From Flavimobilis marinus (GTDB taxonomy: Bacteria > Actinomycetota > Actinomycetes > Actinomycetales > Cellulomonadaceae), in contig NZ_FONZ01000001.1 of the NCBI RefSeq assembly GCF_900113055.1, positions 930,001-994,000 on the forward strand: 64,000 bases of DNA, in the 5' to 3' direction. Position 1 is the first letter of the stretch; each line of letters starts with the position of its first letter. Position numbers and translations under genes: made by a program. Positions 17,724 to 25,535 of this stretch are shown here, piece after piece. The notes below the pieces were generated by a model. It was not told the origin of the DNA. It ran no database searches and saw only the letters and a program-made list of their open reading frames with translations.

Positions 17724-18593
17724 ATGACGATCCTCGGCACCAGGCGGCGCGCGCGCGTGCTGCTGCACGAGGACCTCAGCGAGGCCCTGGAGGTCTGCGC
17801 GCGACAGCCGGTCGCCTCGGTGCTCGCCGCGACGCGGATCGAGGTAGCACGTCGCAGCAGCCTCGCGGCAGCGGGCGGGCAGCTGTGGGGATTCCCCGCG
17901 GCCGGTCCCTTCGAGGCTGTGTGCTGGGCGGGGGCGAACATCGTCCCGGTGCTGTCGCCGGACGCGGGTCCGGACGCGATCCCGGCGTTCGCGGAGCTGG
18001 CGCGACGGCGGGGCCGCACCGCGTCGTCGCTCGTCGGAGAGCGCGGCGCCGTGCTCGCGCTCTGGGAGCTGCTCGCGGCCGAGTGGAGCGCGCGGGAGGT
18101 GCGCGACGACCAGCCGTCCCTCGCGATCGACCGAGCCCCTGACGTCGCAGCCGATCCGCTGGTGCGACGCTCACGCCCGCAGGACCTCGGCCGGGTGCTC
18201 CCCGCGTGCGTCGCGATGTTCACCGAGGAGGTCGGGTACTCTCCGGTCGCCGGGGCCGGGGGAGCGTACGCCCAACGGGTCGCGTCGCTCATCGCCGACG
18301 GCCGGTCGTTCGTCCGGACGGCCGACCCGGAGGTGCGCTCGCCGGTCGTGTTCAAGGCCGAGATCGGGGCGCAGGCCGGGACGGTCGCTCAGGTGCAGGG
18401 GGTGTGGGTGGAGCCGTCGCGGCGCGGCCAGGGCCTCGCCGCGCCGGGGGTGGCTGCTGTCGTGGACGCCGTGCGCTCGGCACGCACGCCCGTGGTGTCC
18501 CTGTACGTCAACAGCTACAACGTCGCCGCGCTCGCGACGTACCGGCGCGTGGGCTTCGAGCAGGTCGGCACCTACGCGACCGTCCTCCTGTAG
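17724..18593 (+). CDS. DUF4081-GNAT acetyltransferase
   Basis: A 289-residue protein with an N-terminal DUF4081-like domain (about 1-140: LLHEDLSEALEVCARQPVAS, GGQLWGFPAAGPFEAVCWAG) and a C-terminal GNAT fold (about 145-289). The acetyl-CoA loop reads WVEPSRRGQGLAAPG, followed by LYVNSYNVAALATYRRVGF. The substrate is unknown. The two-domain architecture recurs beside ispG/proS in actinobacteria. It starts 13 bp after ispG and probably shares its transcript. Confidence 0.87.
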   Translation: MTILGTRRRARVLLHEDLSEALEVCARQPVASVLAATRIEVARRSSLAAAGGQLWGFPAAGPFEAVCWAGANIVPVLSPDAGPDAIPAFAELARRRGRTASSLVGERGAVLALWELLAAEWSAREVRDDQPSLAIDRAPDVAADPLVRRSRPQDLGRVLPACVAMFTEEVGYSPVAGAGGAYAQRVASLIADGRSFVRTADPEVRSPVVFKAEIGAQAGTVAQVQGVWVEPSRRGQGLAAPGVAAVVDAVRSARTPVVSLYVNSYNVAALATYRRVGFEQVGTYATVLL

Positions 18594-18636
18594 CCCCGTC
18601 GCGGCCCCGGCGTCGGGCAGGTCCCCGTGCGGTCGG

Positions 18637-18642
18637 TAGGCT
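18637..18642 (+). promoter_or_regulatory. -10 box of proS, leaderless spacing
   Basis: TAGGCT followed by exactly 6 nt and GTG 18649, which decides the start. Confidence 0.55.
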
Positions 18643-18648
18643 GTGCAC

Positions 18649-20433
18649 GTGCTGCTACGTATGTCATCTCTCTTCGTCCGGACGCTGCGTGAGGATCCCG
18701 CAGACGCCGAGGTCGCTAGCCACCGCCTGCTGGTGCGCGCGGGCTACATCCGCCGCGCCGCGCCGGGCATCTACACCTGGCTCCCGCTCGGCCTGCGCGT
18801 CCTCGGCAAGATCGAGGCCGTGGTGCGCGAGGAGATGGCCGCCGCGGGCGCGCAGGAGGTGCACTTCCCTGCGCTCCTGCCGCGCGAGCCCTACGAGGCC
18901 ACCCACCGGTGGACCGAGTACGGCCCCAACCTGTTCCGGCTGCAGGACCGCAAGAAGGCCGACTACCTGCTCGCGCCCACGCACGAGGAGATGTTCACGC
19001 TCCTGGTCAAGGACCTGTACTCCTCGTACAAGGACCTCCCGGTGACGTTGTTCCAGATCCAGACCAAGTACCGCGACGAGGCCCGCCCCCGCGCGGGACT
19101 GATCCGCGGCCGCGAGTTCGTCATGAAGGACGCGTACTCGTTTGACGTCGACGACGCCGGCCTGGAGGCCGCGTACCAGGCGCAGCGGGACGCGTACGAG
19201 CGCGTGTTCACCCGGCTGGGCCTCGAGTACGTGATCGTCGCGGCGACCTCGGGCGCCATGGGCGGCTCGCGCAGCGAGGAGTTCCTCAGCCCGAGCGCGA
19301 TCGGTGAGGACACGTACGTGCGTTCGGCGGGCGGCTACACGGCGAACGTCGAGGCGGTCGTGACTCCGGTACCTGCGGCCGTCGACGCGAGCGGCGTCCC
19401 CGCAGCGCACGTCGAGGACACCCCCGACACCCCGACGATCGCGACGCTCGTGGCTGCGGCCAACGAGCGGCACCCGCGCGCCGACGGTGTGGCATGGACG
19501 GCCGCCGACACGCTCAAGAACGTCGTGCTTGCCCTCAGCCACCCGGACGGCACCCGCGAGGTCGTCGTCGTCGGCCTGCCGGGCGACCGCGAGGTGGACC
19601 TCAAGCGCGCCGAGGCGTCGTTCGCACCGGCCGAGGTCGAGGCCGCGGGCGACGCGGACTTCGCGAAGCACCCGGAGCTGGTCAAGGGCTACATCGGCCC
19701 CGGAGTCGTCGGTCGGACGGACACCGGCCGCGAGGACGCGGTGAGGTACCTCCTCGACCCCCGCGTGGTGGACGGCACATGCTGGATCACCGGTGCCAAC
19801 GTGTCCGGCAAGCACGTCTTCGACCTCGTGGCCGGACGCGACTTCGTCGGTGACGGCACGGTCGAGACCGCCGAGGTCCGCGCCGGGGACCCGGCACCCG
19901 ACGGCTCCGGCCCGCTGGAGCTCGCCCGCGGCATCGAGATCGGCCACATCTTCCAGCTCGGCCGCAAGTATGCCGAGGCCCTGGGTCTCAAGGTGCTCGA
20001 CCAGAACGGCAAGCAGGTCACCGTCACCATGGGTTCCTACGGGATCGGTGTCACCCGGGCGCTCGCCGCTCTGGCCGAGGCGCACCACGACGACTCCGGG
20101 TTGGCGTGGCCCGCGCACGTGGCGCCCGCGCACGTCCACGTGGTCGCCACCGGGAAGGACGCCGCCGTGCTCGCTGCGGCGGACGACGTCGCGACGCGGC
20201 TGTCCGAGCGTGGAGTCGAGGTGCTGTTCGACGACCGGCCCAAGGTCTCGCCCGGGGTCAAGTTCGCCGACGCAGAGCTGCTCGGTGTGCCTCTCGTCGT
20301 CGTCGTCGGGCGTGGTCTCGCGGACGGCGTCGTGGAGGTGCGGCCGCGTACCGGCGGCGAGTCCGAGCAGGTCACGGTCGCCGACGTCGTCGACACGGTC
20401 GCCGCGCGCGTCGCGCAGCTGCTCGGCAGCTGA
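18649..20433 (+). CDS. proS: Prolyl-tRNA synthetase
   Basis: Class II prolyl-tRNA synthetase (594 aa), bacterial type with an insertion (editing) domain at about 225-400. Motif 2 region [19 protein letters not shown] and motif 3 [16 protein letters not shown] are present, with an anticodon-binding C-terminus. GTG 18649 gives [17 protein letters not shown] 18661 is an alternative. A TAGGCT box exactly 6 nt before the GTG makes a leaderless start likely. Confidence 0.96.
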   Translation: MLLRMSSLFVRTLREDPADAEVASHRLLVRAGYIRRAAPGIYTWLPLGLRVLGKIEAVVREEMAAAGAQEVHFPALLPREPYEATHRWTEYGPNLFRLQDRKKADYLLAPTHEEMFTLLVKDLYSSYKDLPVTLFQIQTKYRDEARPRAGLIRGREFVMKDAYSFDVDDAGLEAAYQAQRDAYERVFTRLGLEYVIVAATSGAMGGSRSEEFLSPSAIGEDTYVRSAGGYTANVEAVVTPVPAAVDASGVPAAHVEDTPDTPTIATLVAAANERHPRADGVAWTAADTLKNVVLALSHPDGTREVVVVGLPGDREVDLKRAEASFAPAEVEAAGDADFAKHPELVKGYIGPGVVGRTDTGREDAVRYLLDPRVVDGTCWITGANVSGKHVFDLVAGRDFVGDGTVETAEVRAGDPAPDGSGPLELARGIEIGHIFQLGRKYAEALGLKVLDQNGKQVTVTMGSYGIGVTRALAALAEAHHDDSGLAWPAHVAPAHVHVVATGKDAAVLAAADDVATRLSERGVEVLFDDRPKVSPGVKFADAELLGVPLVVVVGRGLADGVVEVRPRTGGESEQVTVADVVDTVAARVAQLLGS

Positions 20434-20456
20434 GCCGACGCGCTGCGGTCGTCGGC
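20434..20456. terminator. Hairpin between convergent proS and ABC permease
   Basis: GCCGACG (20434-20440) pairs with CGTCGGC (20450-20456) around a 9-nt loop, starting right after the proS stop. It could serve both strands. Confidence 0.5.
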
Positions 20457-20466
20457 CGCGCGAGCC

Positions 20467-21297
20467 TCAGCCGCGTTCGCGGTCGAGCTCGCGGCGGTAG
20501 CCGGCGGCTGTGGCCACCGTGCACGCCGCACCCCAGGCGAGGACGACCACCAGGCTGACCGCGATGCTCGTCTCGTCGCCCGCCCCGAAGATCTCGCGGT
20601 CGGCGGCGGGCGCCATCGACGACCATGCGAGCTGTCCGAAGTGGTAGGTGGGCAGCCACGGCGCGACCCCTTGCAGGACGGTCGGCAGCTGGCTGAGCGG
20701 GAAGAAGAACCCCGACAGGAACGACAAGGGCAGGAACACCAGGTTGACGATCGTCGAGGCCGCGCGGGGGCGGGCCCAGTAGGCGATGGCCGACCCCATG
20801 GGCGAGAAGACCAGGGTGCCGAGGAGGAGCACCGCGGTCGTCGTCGCGAGGCGGCTGGCGTCGAACCGCGCGTCACCGGCGAGCGCGGCGAGGAGGGCGA
20901 TACCGCCGACGATGACCAGGGTGAACACGAGGTTGAGCGCGAGCTTGCCCGCGAAGTACACCCACATCGGCATGGGCGTGGACCGCAGGCGCCGCAGCCA
21001 TCCCTGCAGTCGCTCGGCGGCGAGCTCTGCACCGAAGGAGAACAGCGCCTGGCTCACGACGCCGTAGCAGGCGAACGACACGAAGATCATGGCCACGACG
21101 GTCGTCCCACCCGGAAGCGTCTCGCCACTGTTCGGCAGGCCGAACATCGCGAACAGGATGACGGGCAGCACGACGACCCCGATGAAGTACTCCGGGACAC
21201 GCGCCGTGCGTCGGATCTCGCTGACCACCTGCGCGGCGACCATCCCACTCCGGCCGCGCGTCGCGACCGCCTCGGGACTGCGGTGGGTGGTGCTCAT
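20467..21297 (-). CDS. ABC-2 type transporter permease
   Basis: An integral membrane protein (276 aa) with six hydrophobic segments typical of ABC-2 exporters (IGVVVLPVILFAMFGLP, LVFTLVIVGGIALLAALAG, LVFLPLSFLSGFFFPLSQLP). It forms the channel for the ATPase encoded just upstream on the same strand (4-bp overlap). The substrate is unknown; drug, lipid or peptide export are all possible. Confidence 0.9.
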   Translation of the reverse strand: MSTTHRSPEAVATRGRSGMVAAQVVSEIRRTARVPEYFIGVVVLPVILFAMFGLPNSGETLPGGTTVVAMIFVSFACYGVVSQALFSFGAELAAERLQGWLRRLRSTPMPMWVYFAGKLALNLVFTLVIVGGIALLAALAGDARFDASRLATTTAVLLLGTLVFSPMGSAIAYWARPRAASTIVNLVFLPLSFLSGFFFPLSQLPTVLQGVAPWLPTYHFGQLAWSSMAPAADREIFGAGDETSIAVSLVVVLAWGAACTVATAAGYRRELDRERG

Positions 21298-22214
21298 CGG
21301 CGGTTCTCCTCAGCGACGTCCGGACCCACGGAGGTGAGCTGCACGAAGGCTTCCTCGAGGGAGGCTTCGGCGACGATCAGGTCGCGCACCTCGTAGGGCG
21401 AGGCGAACAGGGCGTGCAGGACGGGCTCGGCCGTCGCGGCCTGGATGGTGATTGGCCGAGAGCCGGGGAGCCCGTCGGCCTCGTGGACGTTGCGCACGCC
21501 CGGCAGGTCCCGGACGGAGGAGAGCGGCGCGTCCGTCGTCAGCCGGAGGGTGCGTCCGGCGACGAGCGCCTTGATCTGCTGGGGTGTGCCGTCGTGGATG
21601 ACCCGGCCCCGGGCGATCACGACGATGCGCTCGGCGACGGCGTCCGCCTCTGCGAGGTTATGGGTGGAGAACAGGATCGTCTTGCCGAGGTCCGTGAGCC
21701 CGGAGACCTGCGTCCAGAACCCGCGGCGCGCGCCGACGTCGAGCGAGGCGGTGGGCTCGTCGAGGTACAGCAGGTCGGGATCACCGACGATCGCCAACCC
21801 GAACGACAGGCGTGCCCGCTGCCCGCCCGAGAGCTGCGTGACGCGCATCCGCGCCTGGGCGACGAGGTCGGCCCGCTCGAGCACGAGCGGTGTCGGCAGG
21901 CGGTAGGGGTAGTAGCTCCCGACCAGCCCGACGATCTCCGCGACCGTGAGGCTCTCGGGTGCGTCCGTGTCCTGGAGCATCGCACCCACCCGGTGCCGGA
22001 CGGCCAGGGGATCGGCCCCGAACACCTCGACCACGCCCGACGTCGGCGTGCGCAGACCGAGGAGCATCTCGATCGTCGTCGTCTTGCCGGCCCCGTTGGG
22101 GCCGAGGACGGCCACGACCTCGCCCTCCTTCACCTCGAGGTCGATGCCCGCGACGGCGTCGACGGCGCCGTAGGTCTTGCGCAGCCCGCTCGTGCGTACC
22201 ACCGTCTGAGGCAT
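21294..22214 (-). CDS. ABC transporter ATP-binding protein
   Basis: ATPase subunit (306 aa) of an ABC-2 exporter. Walker A GPNGAGKTTT, signature LSGGQRARL, Walker B LLYLDEPTASLD and switch His in STHNLAEADA are intact. The C-terminal 80 residues form the accessory domain seen in DrrA-like ATPases. GGGAG lies upstream of ATG 22214. With the permease it makes a two-gene exporter directly downstream of the lipoprotein gene. Confidence 0.92.
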   Translation of the reverse strand: MPQTVVRTSGLRKTYGAVDAVAGIDLEVKEGEVVAVLGPNGAGKTTTIEMLLGLRTPTSGVVEVFGADPLAVRHRVGAMLQDTDAPESLTVAEIVGLVGSYYPYRLPTPLVLERADLVAQARMRVTQLSGGQRARLSFGLAIVGDPDLLYLDEPTASLDVGARRGFWTQVSGLTDLGKTILFSTHNLAEADAVAERIVVIARGRVIHDGTPQQIKALVAGRTLRLTTDAPLSSVRDLPGVRNVHEADGLPGSRPITIQAATAEPVLHALFASPYEVRDLIVAEASLEEAFVQLTSVGPDVAEENRR

Positions 22215-22249
22215 CGCCGCTCCCCACGTGTCGATCCTGGGCCGGTCGT

Positions 22250-23341
22250 CTAGTCGCGCTGCTCCGGCATCCCGGGGAAGAACAGCGGTGCAGCACCCCA
22301 GGTGCGTGCCGACAGGTAGGAGTCTGTCAGGAGATCCGCCGCAGCGACACGGTCGTCCTCCGCGACGCTGCCGAGGAGCGTGCCGTACGCGTCGGCGAGA
22401 CCGAGCTCGAGCGTCCCGAGGTGAGCGGTCGCGCCCTCGCCCGACAGGACCTCCGGGGGCAGGGCGTACACGGTAGCTCGCGGGTCGCTCGTCGTCCCGG
22501 CGACGCCGGCGGCGACCGCCCACGCCTGCGCGCGGTCGCGGTGGACGTCGGCCCGTGCGCTCGCAGCGACGCGCTCGGCCTCCGACCCGACCCGGGCGGC
22601 GACGACCTCGAACGCGTACCCGGCGGCGTCCTCGAGCGCGACCAGCGGGACCAGCGTGCCCGCGGGGACGCCAGGGAGCTCGGCTGGGACGGTCGGCGTG
22701 GTGGGCAGGTCGACAGGTGTGATGGGGATCCCGGCTGCGGCGGCGATCGTCCGCGCCTGCGCGAGCTGTGCCGTGCCGATCGATGCGACCAGCCTGGCCA
22801 GTCCGGCCTCGGGCACGGTCACGAGCGACCCGCGTGACCGGGAGTACCCCTGGCTCAGCCGCTCGACGAGCTCGGCGAGGTCCTCCGTGGCAGGGTCGCC
22901 CGCCACCTCGGTCGTGGACGGCTCGGGCTCCGGCGCGCCGGGTGAGGACGTCGGCGTCGACGTCGGGGCGACCGCGACGTCCTCGCCGCCGTCAGGGTCG
23001 ACCAGGCCGGAGTCGTAGACCCCACCGAGCGCCTCGAGGTGCACGGCGGCGGCGTCGACGGTGCGCGCGAGCTCAGGACCCGGTGGCTCCTCCGTCCCGG
23101 TCTCGACGAGCAGCACGCGGGCGAGCTCCGCCACGTCGAGCGCGTCGGTCACCGCTGCGCGGCGGGCGACCTCGCGCGAGTCCGGCTCCGGCTCGCTCGG
23201 CGACGGCGTCTCGAGGCGCACCGAGCACCCGGTGACGAGCGCGGTCACGAGCACGGTCGCGAGCATCGCCCGCACGCGGAGCGCCACGGTCGCAGGGGTG
23301 CGGCGGGCGGCCGTGGTCGACGGGGCGGGGCGAGGCGTCAT
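22250..23341 (-). CDS. Lipoprotein with DUF4439 (ferritin-like) domain
   Basis: A 363-residue predicted lipoprotein. An Arg-rich start and hydrophobic stretch end in LVTGCS, a lipobox with the acylated Cys near residue 39. The acidic Pro/Ser/Thr-rich linker is around residues 125-150. The C-terminal 140 residues (LEDAAGYAFEVVAARVGSEAERV, AHLGTLELGLADAYGTLLGS) look like the helical DUF4439 ferritin-like domain. Function unknown. A later start at the Met just before LATVLVTA is possible. A CATGAT box lies 8 nt upstream. Confidence 0.78.
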   Translation of the reverse strand: MTPRPAPSTTAARRTPATVALRVRAMLATVLVTALVTGCSVRLETPSPSEPEPDSREVARRAAVTDALDVAELARVLLVETGTEEPPGPELARTVDAAAVHLEALGGVYDSGLVDPDGGEDVAVAPTSTPTSSPGAPEPEPSTTEVAGDPATEDLAELVERLSQGYSRSRGSLVTVPEAGLARLVASIGTAQLAQARTIAAAAGIPITPVDLPTTPTVPAELPGVPAGTLVPLVALEDAAGYAFEVVAARVGSEAERVAASARADVHRDRAQAWAVAAGVAGTTSDPRATVYALPPEVLSGEGATAHLGTLELGLADAYGTLLGSVAEDDRVAAADLLTDSYLSARTWGAAPLFFPGMPEQRD

Positions 23342-23349
23342 CGGACCCG

Positions 23350-23355
23350 ATCATG
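23350..23355 (-). promoter_or_regulatory. -10 box of the lipoprotein gene
   Basis: CATGAT on the minus strand, 8 nt before the ATG at 23341. Confidence 0.35.
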
Positions 23356-23409
23356 CCACGTCACACCCCCCACGAGCCGTGCCGCGCTGCTGCACGCGCC
23401 GGGGGTCGG

Positions 23410-23415
23410 TAGGCT
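23410..23415 (+). promoter_or_regulatory. -10 box of the rimP-nusA operon
   Basis: TAGGCT, the same hexamer as for proS, giving a leader of about 68 nt before rimP. Confidence 0.5.
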
Positions 23416-23489
23416 GTCCTGCGCGCGCACAACCACACACCGGTCGTAACCCATGGCGGGTGAGCGCCAGGATCGACAGGAGAAGAGTC

Positions 23490-24005
23490 ATGGCACCCAG
23501 CCCCGCGCCCACCCCGGAGGCGGTGGCGGAGCGCATCCGCCCGGCCGTCGACGGAGCCGGACTGTTCCTCGAGGACGTGAAGATCGTCGGTCCGGAGCAG
23601 CGCAGCACGGTGCGCGTCACCGTGGACCTGCCCGAGGACGAGGTCGGCGGCGTCGACCTCGACCAGGTGGCGGAGGTCTCACGAGCCATCTCCGACGCGC
23701 TCGACGCGCAGGACATGTTCCCAGGGACCTACCACCTCGAGGTCTCGAGCCCGGGCACCTCACGACCGCTCACGCAGGCCCGCCACTTCCGCCGGGCGCG
23801 CACGCGCCTGGTGACGCTCGACATGATCGCCGGTGGCACGCGGGCGGGCCGGGTCGCCGAGGTGACCGACACCGCCGTCGTCCTGTCCGACGACGCCGGT
23901 ACGACCCACGAGGTGCCGCTCGCCGACATCCGTCGCGGCAAGGTCGAGGTCGAGCTCAAGCGCATGGACGAGGTGGACCTCGGGTCCGAGGACGAGGAGA
24001 GCTGA
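23490..24005 (+). CDS. rimP: Ribosome maturation factor RimP
   Basis: RimP (171 aa) assists assembly of the 30S subunit. The alpha/beta N-terminal domain ([28 protein letters not shown]) contains the conserved [21 protein letters not shown]. The C-terminal SH3-like domain is [12 protein letters not shown] 23490 is preceded by AGGAGAAG. nusA starts 2 bases after its stop, in the conserved rimP-nusA-ylxR-infB operon. Confidence 0.95.
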   Translation: MAPSPAPTPEAVAERIRPAVDGAGLFLEDVKIVGPEQRSTVRVTVDLPEDEVGGVDLDQVAEVSRAISDALDAQDMFPGTYHLEVSSPGTSRPLTQARHFRRARTRLVTLDMIAGGTRAGRVAEVTDTAVVLSDDAGTTHEVPLADIRRGKVEVELKRMDEVDLGSEDEES

Positions 24006-24006
24006 C

Positions 24007-25041
24007 ATGGACATCAACATGACCGAGCTGCGGCTGCTCGAGCGCGAGCGCGAGATCAGCCTCGACGTGCTGCTCTCCGCGATCGAGCAGGCTCTGCTCT
24101 CCGCCTACCACCGCACACCGGACGCCCAGCAGGACGCCCGCGTCGAGATCGACCGCCGCAGCGGCCACGTCACCGTCTGGGCGCGCGAGCGGATCGAGAG
24201 CCCCGAGCCCGACGACGACGGAGTCCGGGCGCCGCGCGAGCTCGGCCCGGAGTTCGACGACACCCCGGCCGGTTTCGGGCGCATCGCGACGGCGACCGCC
24301 CGGCAGGTGATCGTGCAGCGCCTGCGCGACGCCGAGGACGACCAGGTGCTGGGTGCCTTCCGTGACAAGCAGGGCATGCTGCTGTCCGGCGTGATCCAGC
24401 AGGGCCGCGACCCGCGCATGGTGCTCGTCGACGTCGGCGGCACCGAGGCGCTCCTGCCGCCCCACGAGCAGGTCCCGACCGAGACGTACGTGCACGGCGA
24501 GCGGCTGCGAGCGCTCGTGCTCGAGGTCACGCGCGGCATGAAGGGGCCGTCGGTCACCCTCAGCCGCACGCACCCCAACCTCGTGCGCCGGCTGTTCGAG
24601 ATGGAGGTGCCCGAGGTCGCGGACGGCACCGTCGAGATCGTCGCCCTGGCGCGCGAGGCCGGGCACCGCACCAAGATGGCGGTGCGCGCCCGCGTCCCCG
24701 GTGTCAACGCCAAGGGCGCCTGCATCGGCCCGATGGGCGGCCGGGTGCGTGCCGTGATGGCTGAGCTCCGCGGCGAGAAGATCGACATCGTGGACTTCGA
24801 CGAGGACCCCGCGACGTTCGTGGGCAACGCCCTCTCGCCGTCGCGGGTGAACTCCGTCACGGTCGTCGACGAGGTCGCCCGCGCCGCCCGCGTCGTCGTG
24901 CCGGACTTCCAGCTGTCGCTGGCGATCGGCAAGGAAGGTCAGAACGCGCGTCTGGCCGCCAAGCTCACCGGCTGGCGCATCGACATCCGGTCCGACGCCG
25001 AGGCGCCAGGAGCGGCTGACGGCGAGCCCGCCGACGCATGA
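24007..25041 (+). CDS. nusA: Transcription elongation factor NusA
   Basis: NusA (344 aa) binds RNA polymerase and modulates pausing, termination and antitermination. N-terminal domain ([20 protein letters not shown]) is followed by an S1 domain ([16 protein letters not shown]) and two KH domains ([18 protein letters not shown] and [17 protein letters not shown]). The acidic C-terminal repeats of E. coli NusA are absent, as normal in actinobacteria. Confidence 0.97.
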   Translation: MDINMTELRLLEREREISLDVLLSAIEQALLSAYHRTPDAQQDARVEIDRRSGHVTVWARERIESPEPDDDGVRAPRELGPEFDDTPAGFGRIATATARQVIVQRLRDAEDDQVLGAFRDKQGMLLSGVIQQGRDPRMVLVDVGGTEALLPPHEQVPTETYVHGERLRALVLEVTRGMKGPSVTLSRTHPNLVRRLFEMEVPEVADGTVEIVALAREAGHRTKMAVRARVPGVNAKGACIGPMGGRVRAVMAELRGEKIDIVDFDEDPATFVGNALSPSRVNSVTVVDEVARAARVVVPDFQLSLAIGKEGQNARLAAKLTGWRIDIRSDAEAPGAADGEPADA

Positions 25042-25056
25042 CGGCGCGCGTACGGC

Positions 25057-25062
25057 TAGACT
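25057..25062 (+). promoter_or_regulatory. Internal -10 box before ylxR
   Basis: TAGACT followed by 7 nt and GTG 25070. It would let ylxR-infB be transcribed apart from nusA. Confidence 0.45.
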
Positions 25063-25069
25063 AGGCCGA

Positions 25070-25399
25070 GTGCCCGTGCACATCGATCCCCTTACACCCC
25101 GGCGTGACGTCGTCGCGGCCCCTGTCGACCAGGGTCCCGTGCGCACCTGCGTCGGATGTCGAGGAACCGGTCCGCGGGCACAGCTGGTCCGCCTGGTGGC
25201 GGCCGCACCCCATCCCCCCGGCGCGTCTCGCGTCGTCGTGGACCAGGGGCGGTGCCTCCCGGGTCGCGGCGCGTGGCTCCACCAGGAGGAACGTTGCCTC
25301 GGGCTCGCCGAGCGTCGGCGAGCGGTGATCAGAGCACTACGACTGCCAGGTCCTGCGGACCTGGCCGGTGTGCACGAGTGGTTCGCCCGAGGGACGTGA
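25070..25399 (+). CDS. YlxR (DUF448) RNA-binding protein
   Basis: A 109-residue YlxR-family protein with the hallmark [19 protein letters not shown] and [12 protein letters not shown]. Family members bind nucleic acid and lie between nusA and infB. The N-terminal 22 residues are an extension of low conservation. GTG 25070 sits 7 nt after TAGACT, without a ribosome binding site. GTG at 25076 is a weaker alternative. Confidence 0.88.
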   Translation: MPVHIDPLTPRRDVVAAPVDQGPVRTCVGCRGTGPRAQLVRLVAAAPHPPGASRVVVDQGRCLPGRGAWLHQEERCLGLAERRRAVIRALRLPGPADLAGVHEWFARGT

Positions 25400-25460
25400 C
25401 CATGACGTGTGTCAGAGCATGACAGTCAACGACGAAAGCGGGCAGAAGCCGATGGGCACC

Positions 25461-25488
25461 CGATGAGTACCCAGCGATGAGTACCCAG
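25461..25488 (+). repeat. Tandem 14-bp repeat upstream of infB
   Basis: CGATGAGTACCCAG occurs twice in perfect tandem at 25461-25474 and 25475-25488, in the 136-bp gap between ylxR and infB. It may be a slippage product or a regulatory site. Confidence 0.8.
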
Positions 25489-25535
25489 CACTAACGTTGG
25501 TCCTCCCTGTCCGGGTGGGCCTGGACAGGAGAGAT

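Noticed and set aside
13139-18355. Minus-strand open frame of 1738 codons
   Set aside because: It lies opposite rlmN, the DivIVA-like gene, dxr, rseP, ispG and the GNAT gene. The product is Arg/Gly/His-rich without a domain, as expected for the antisense of very GC-rich third positions.
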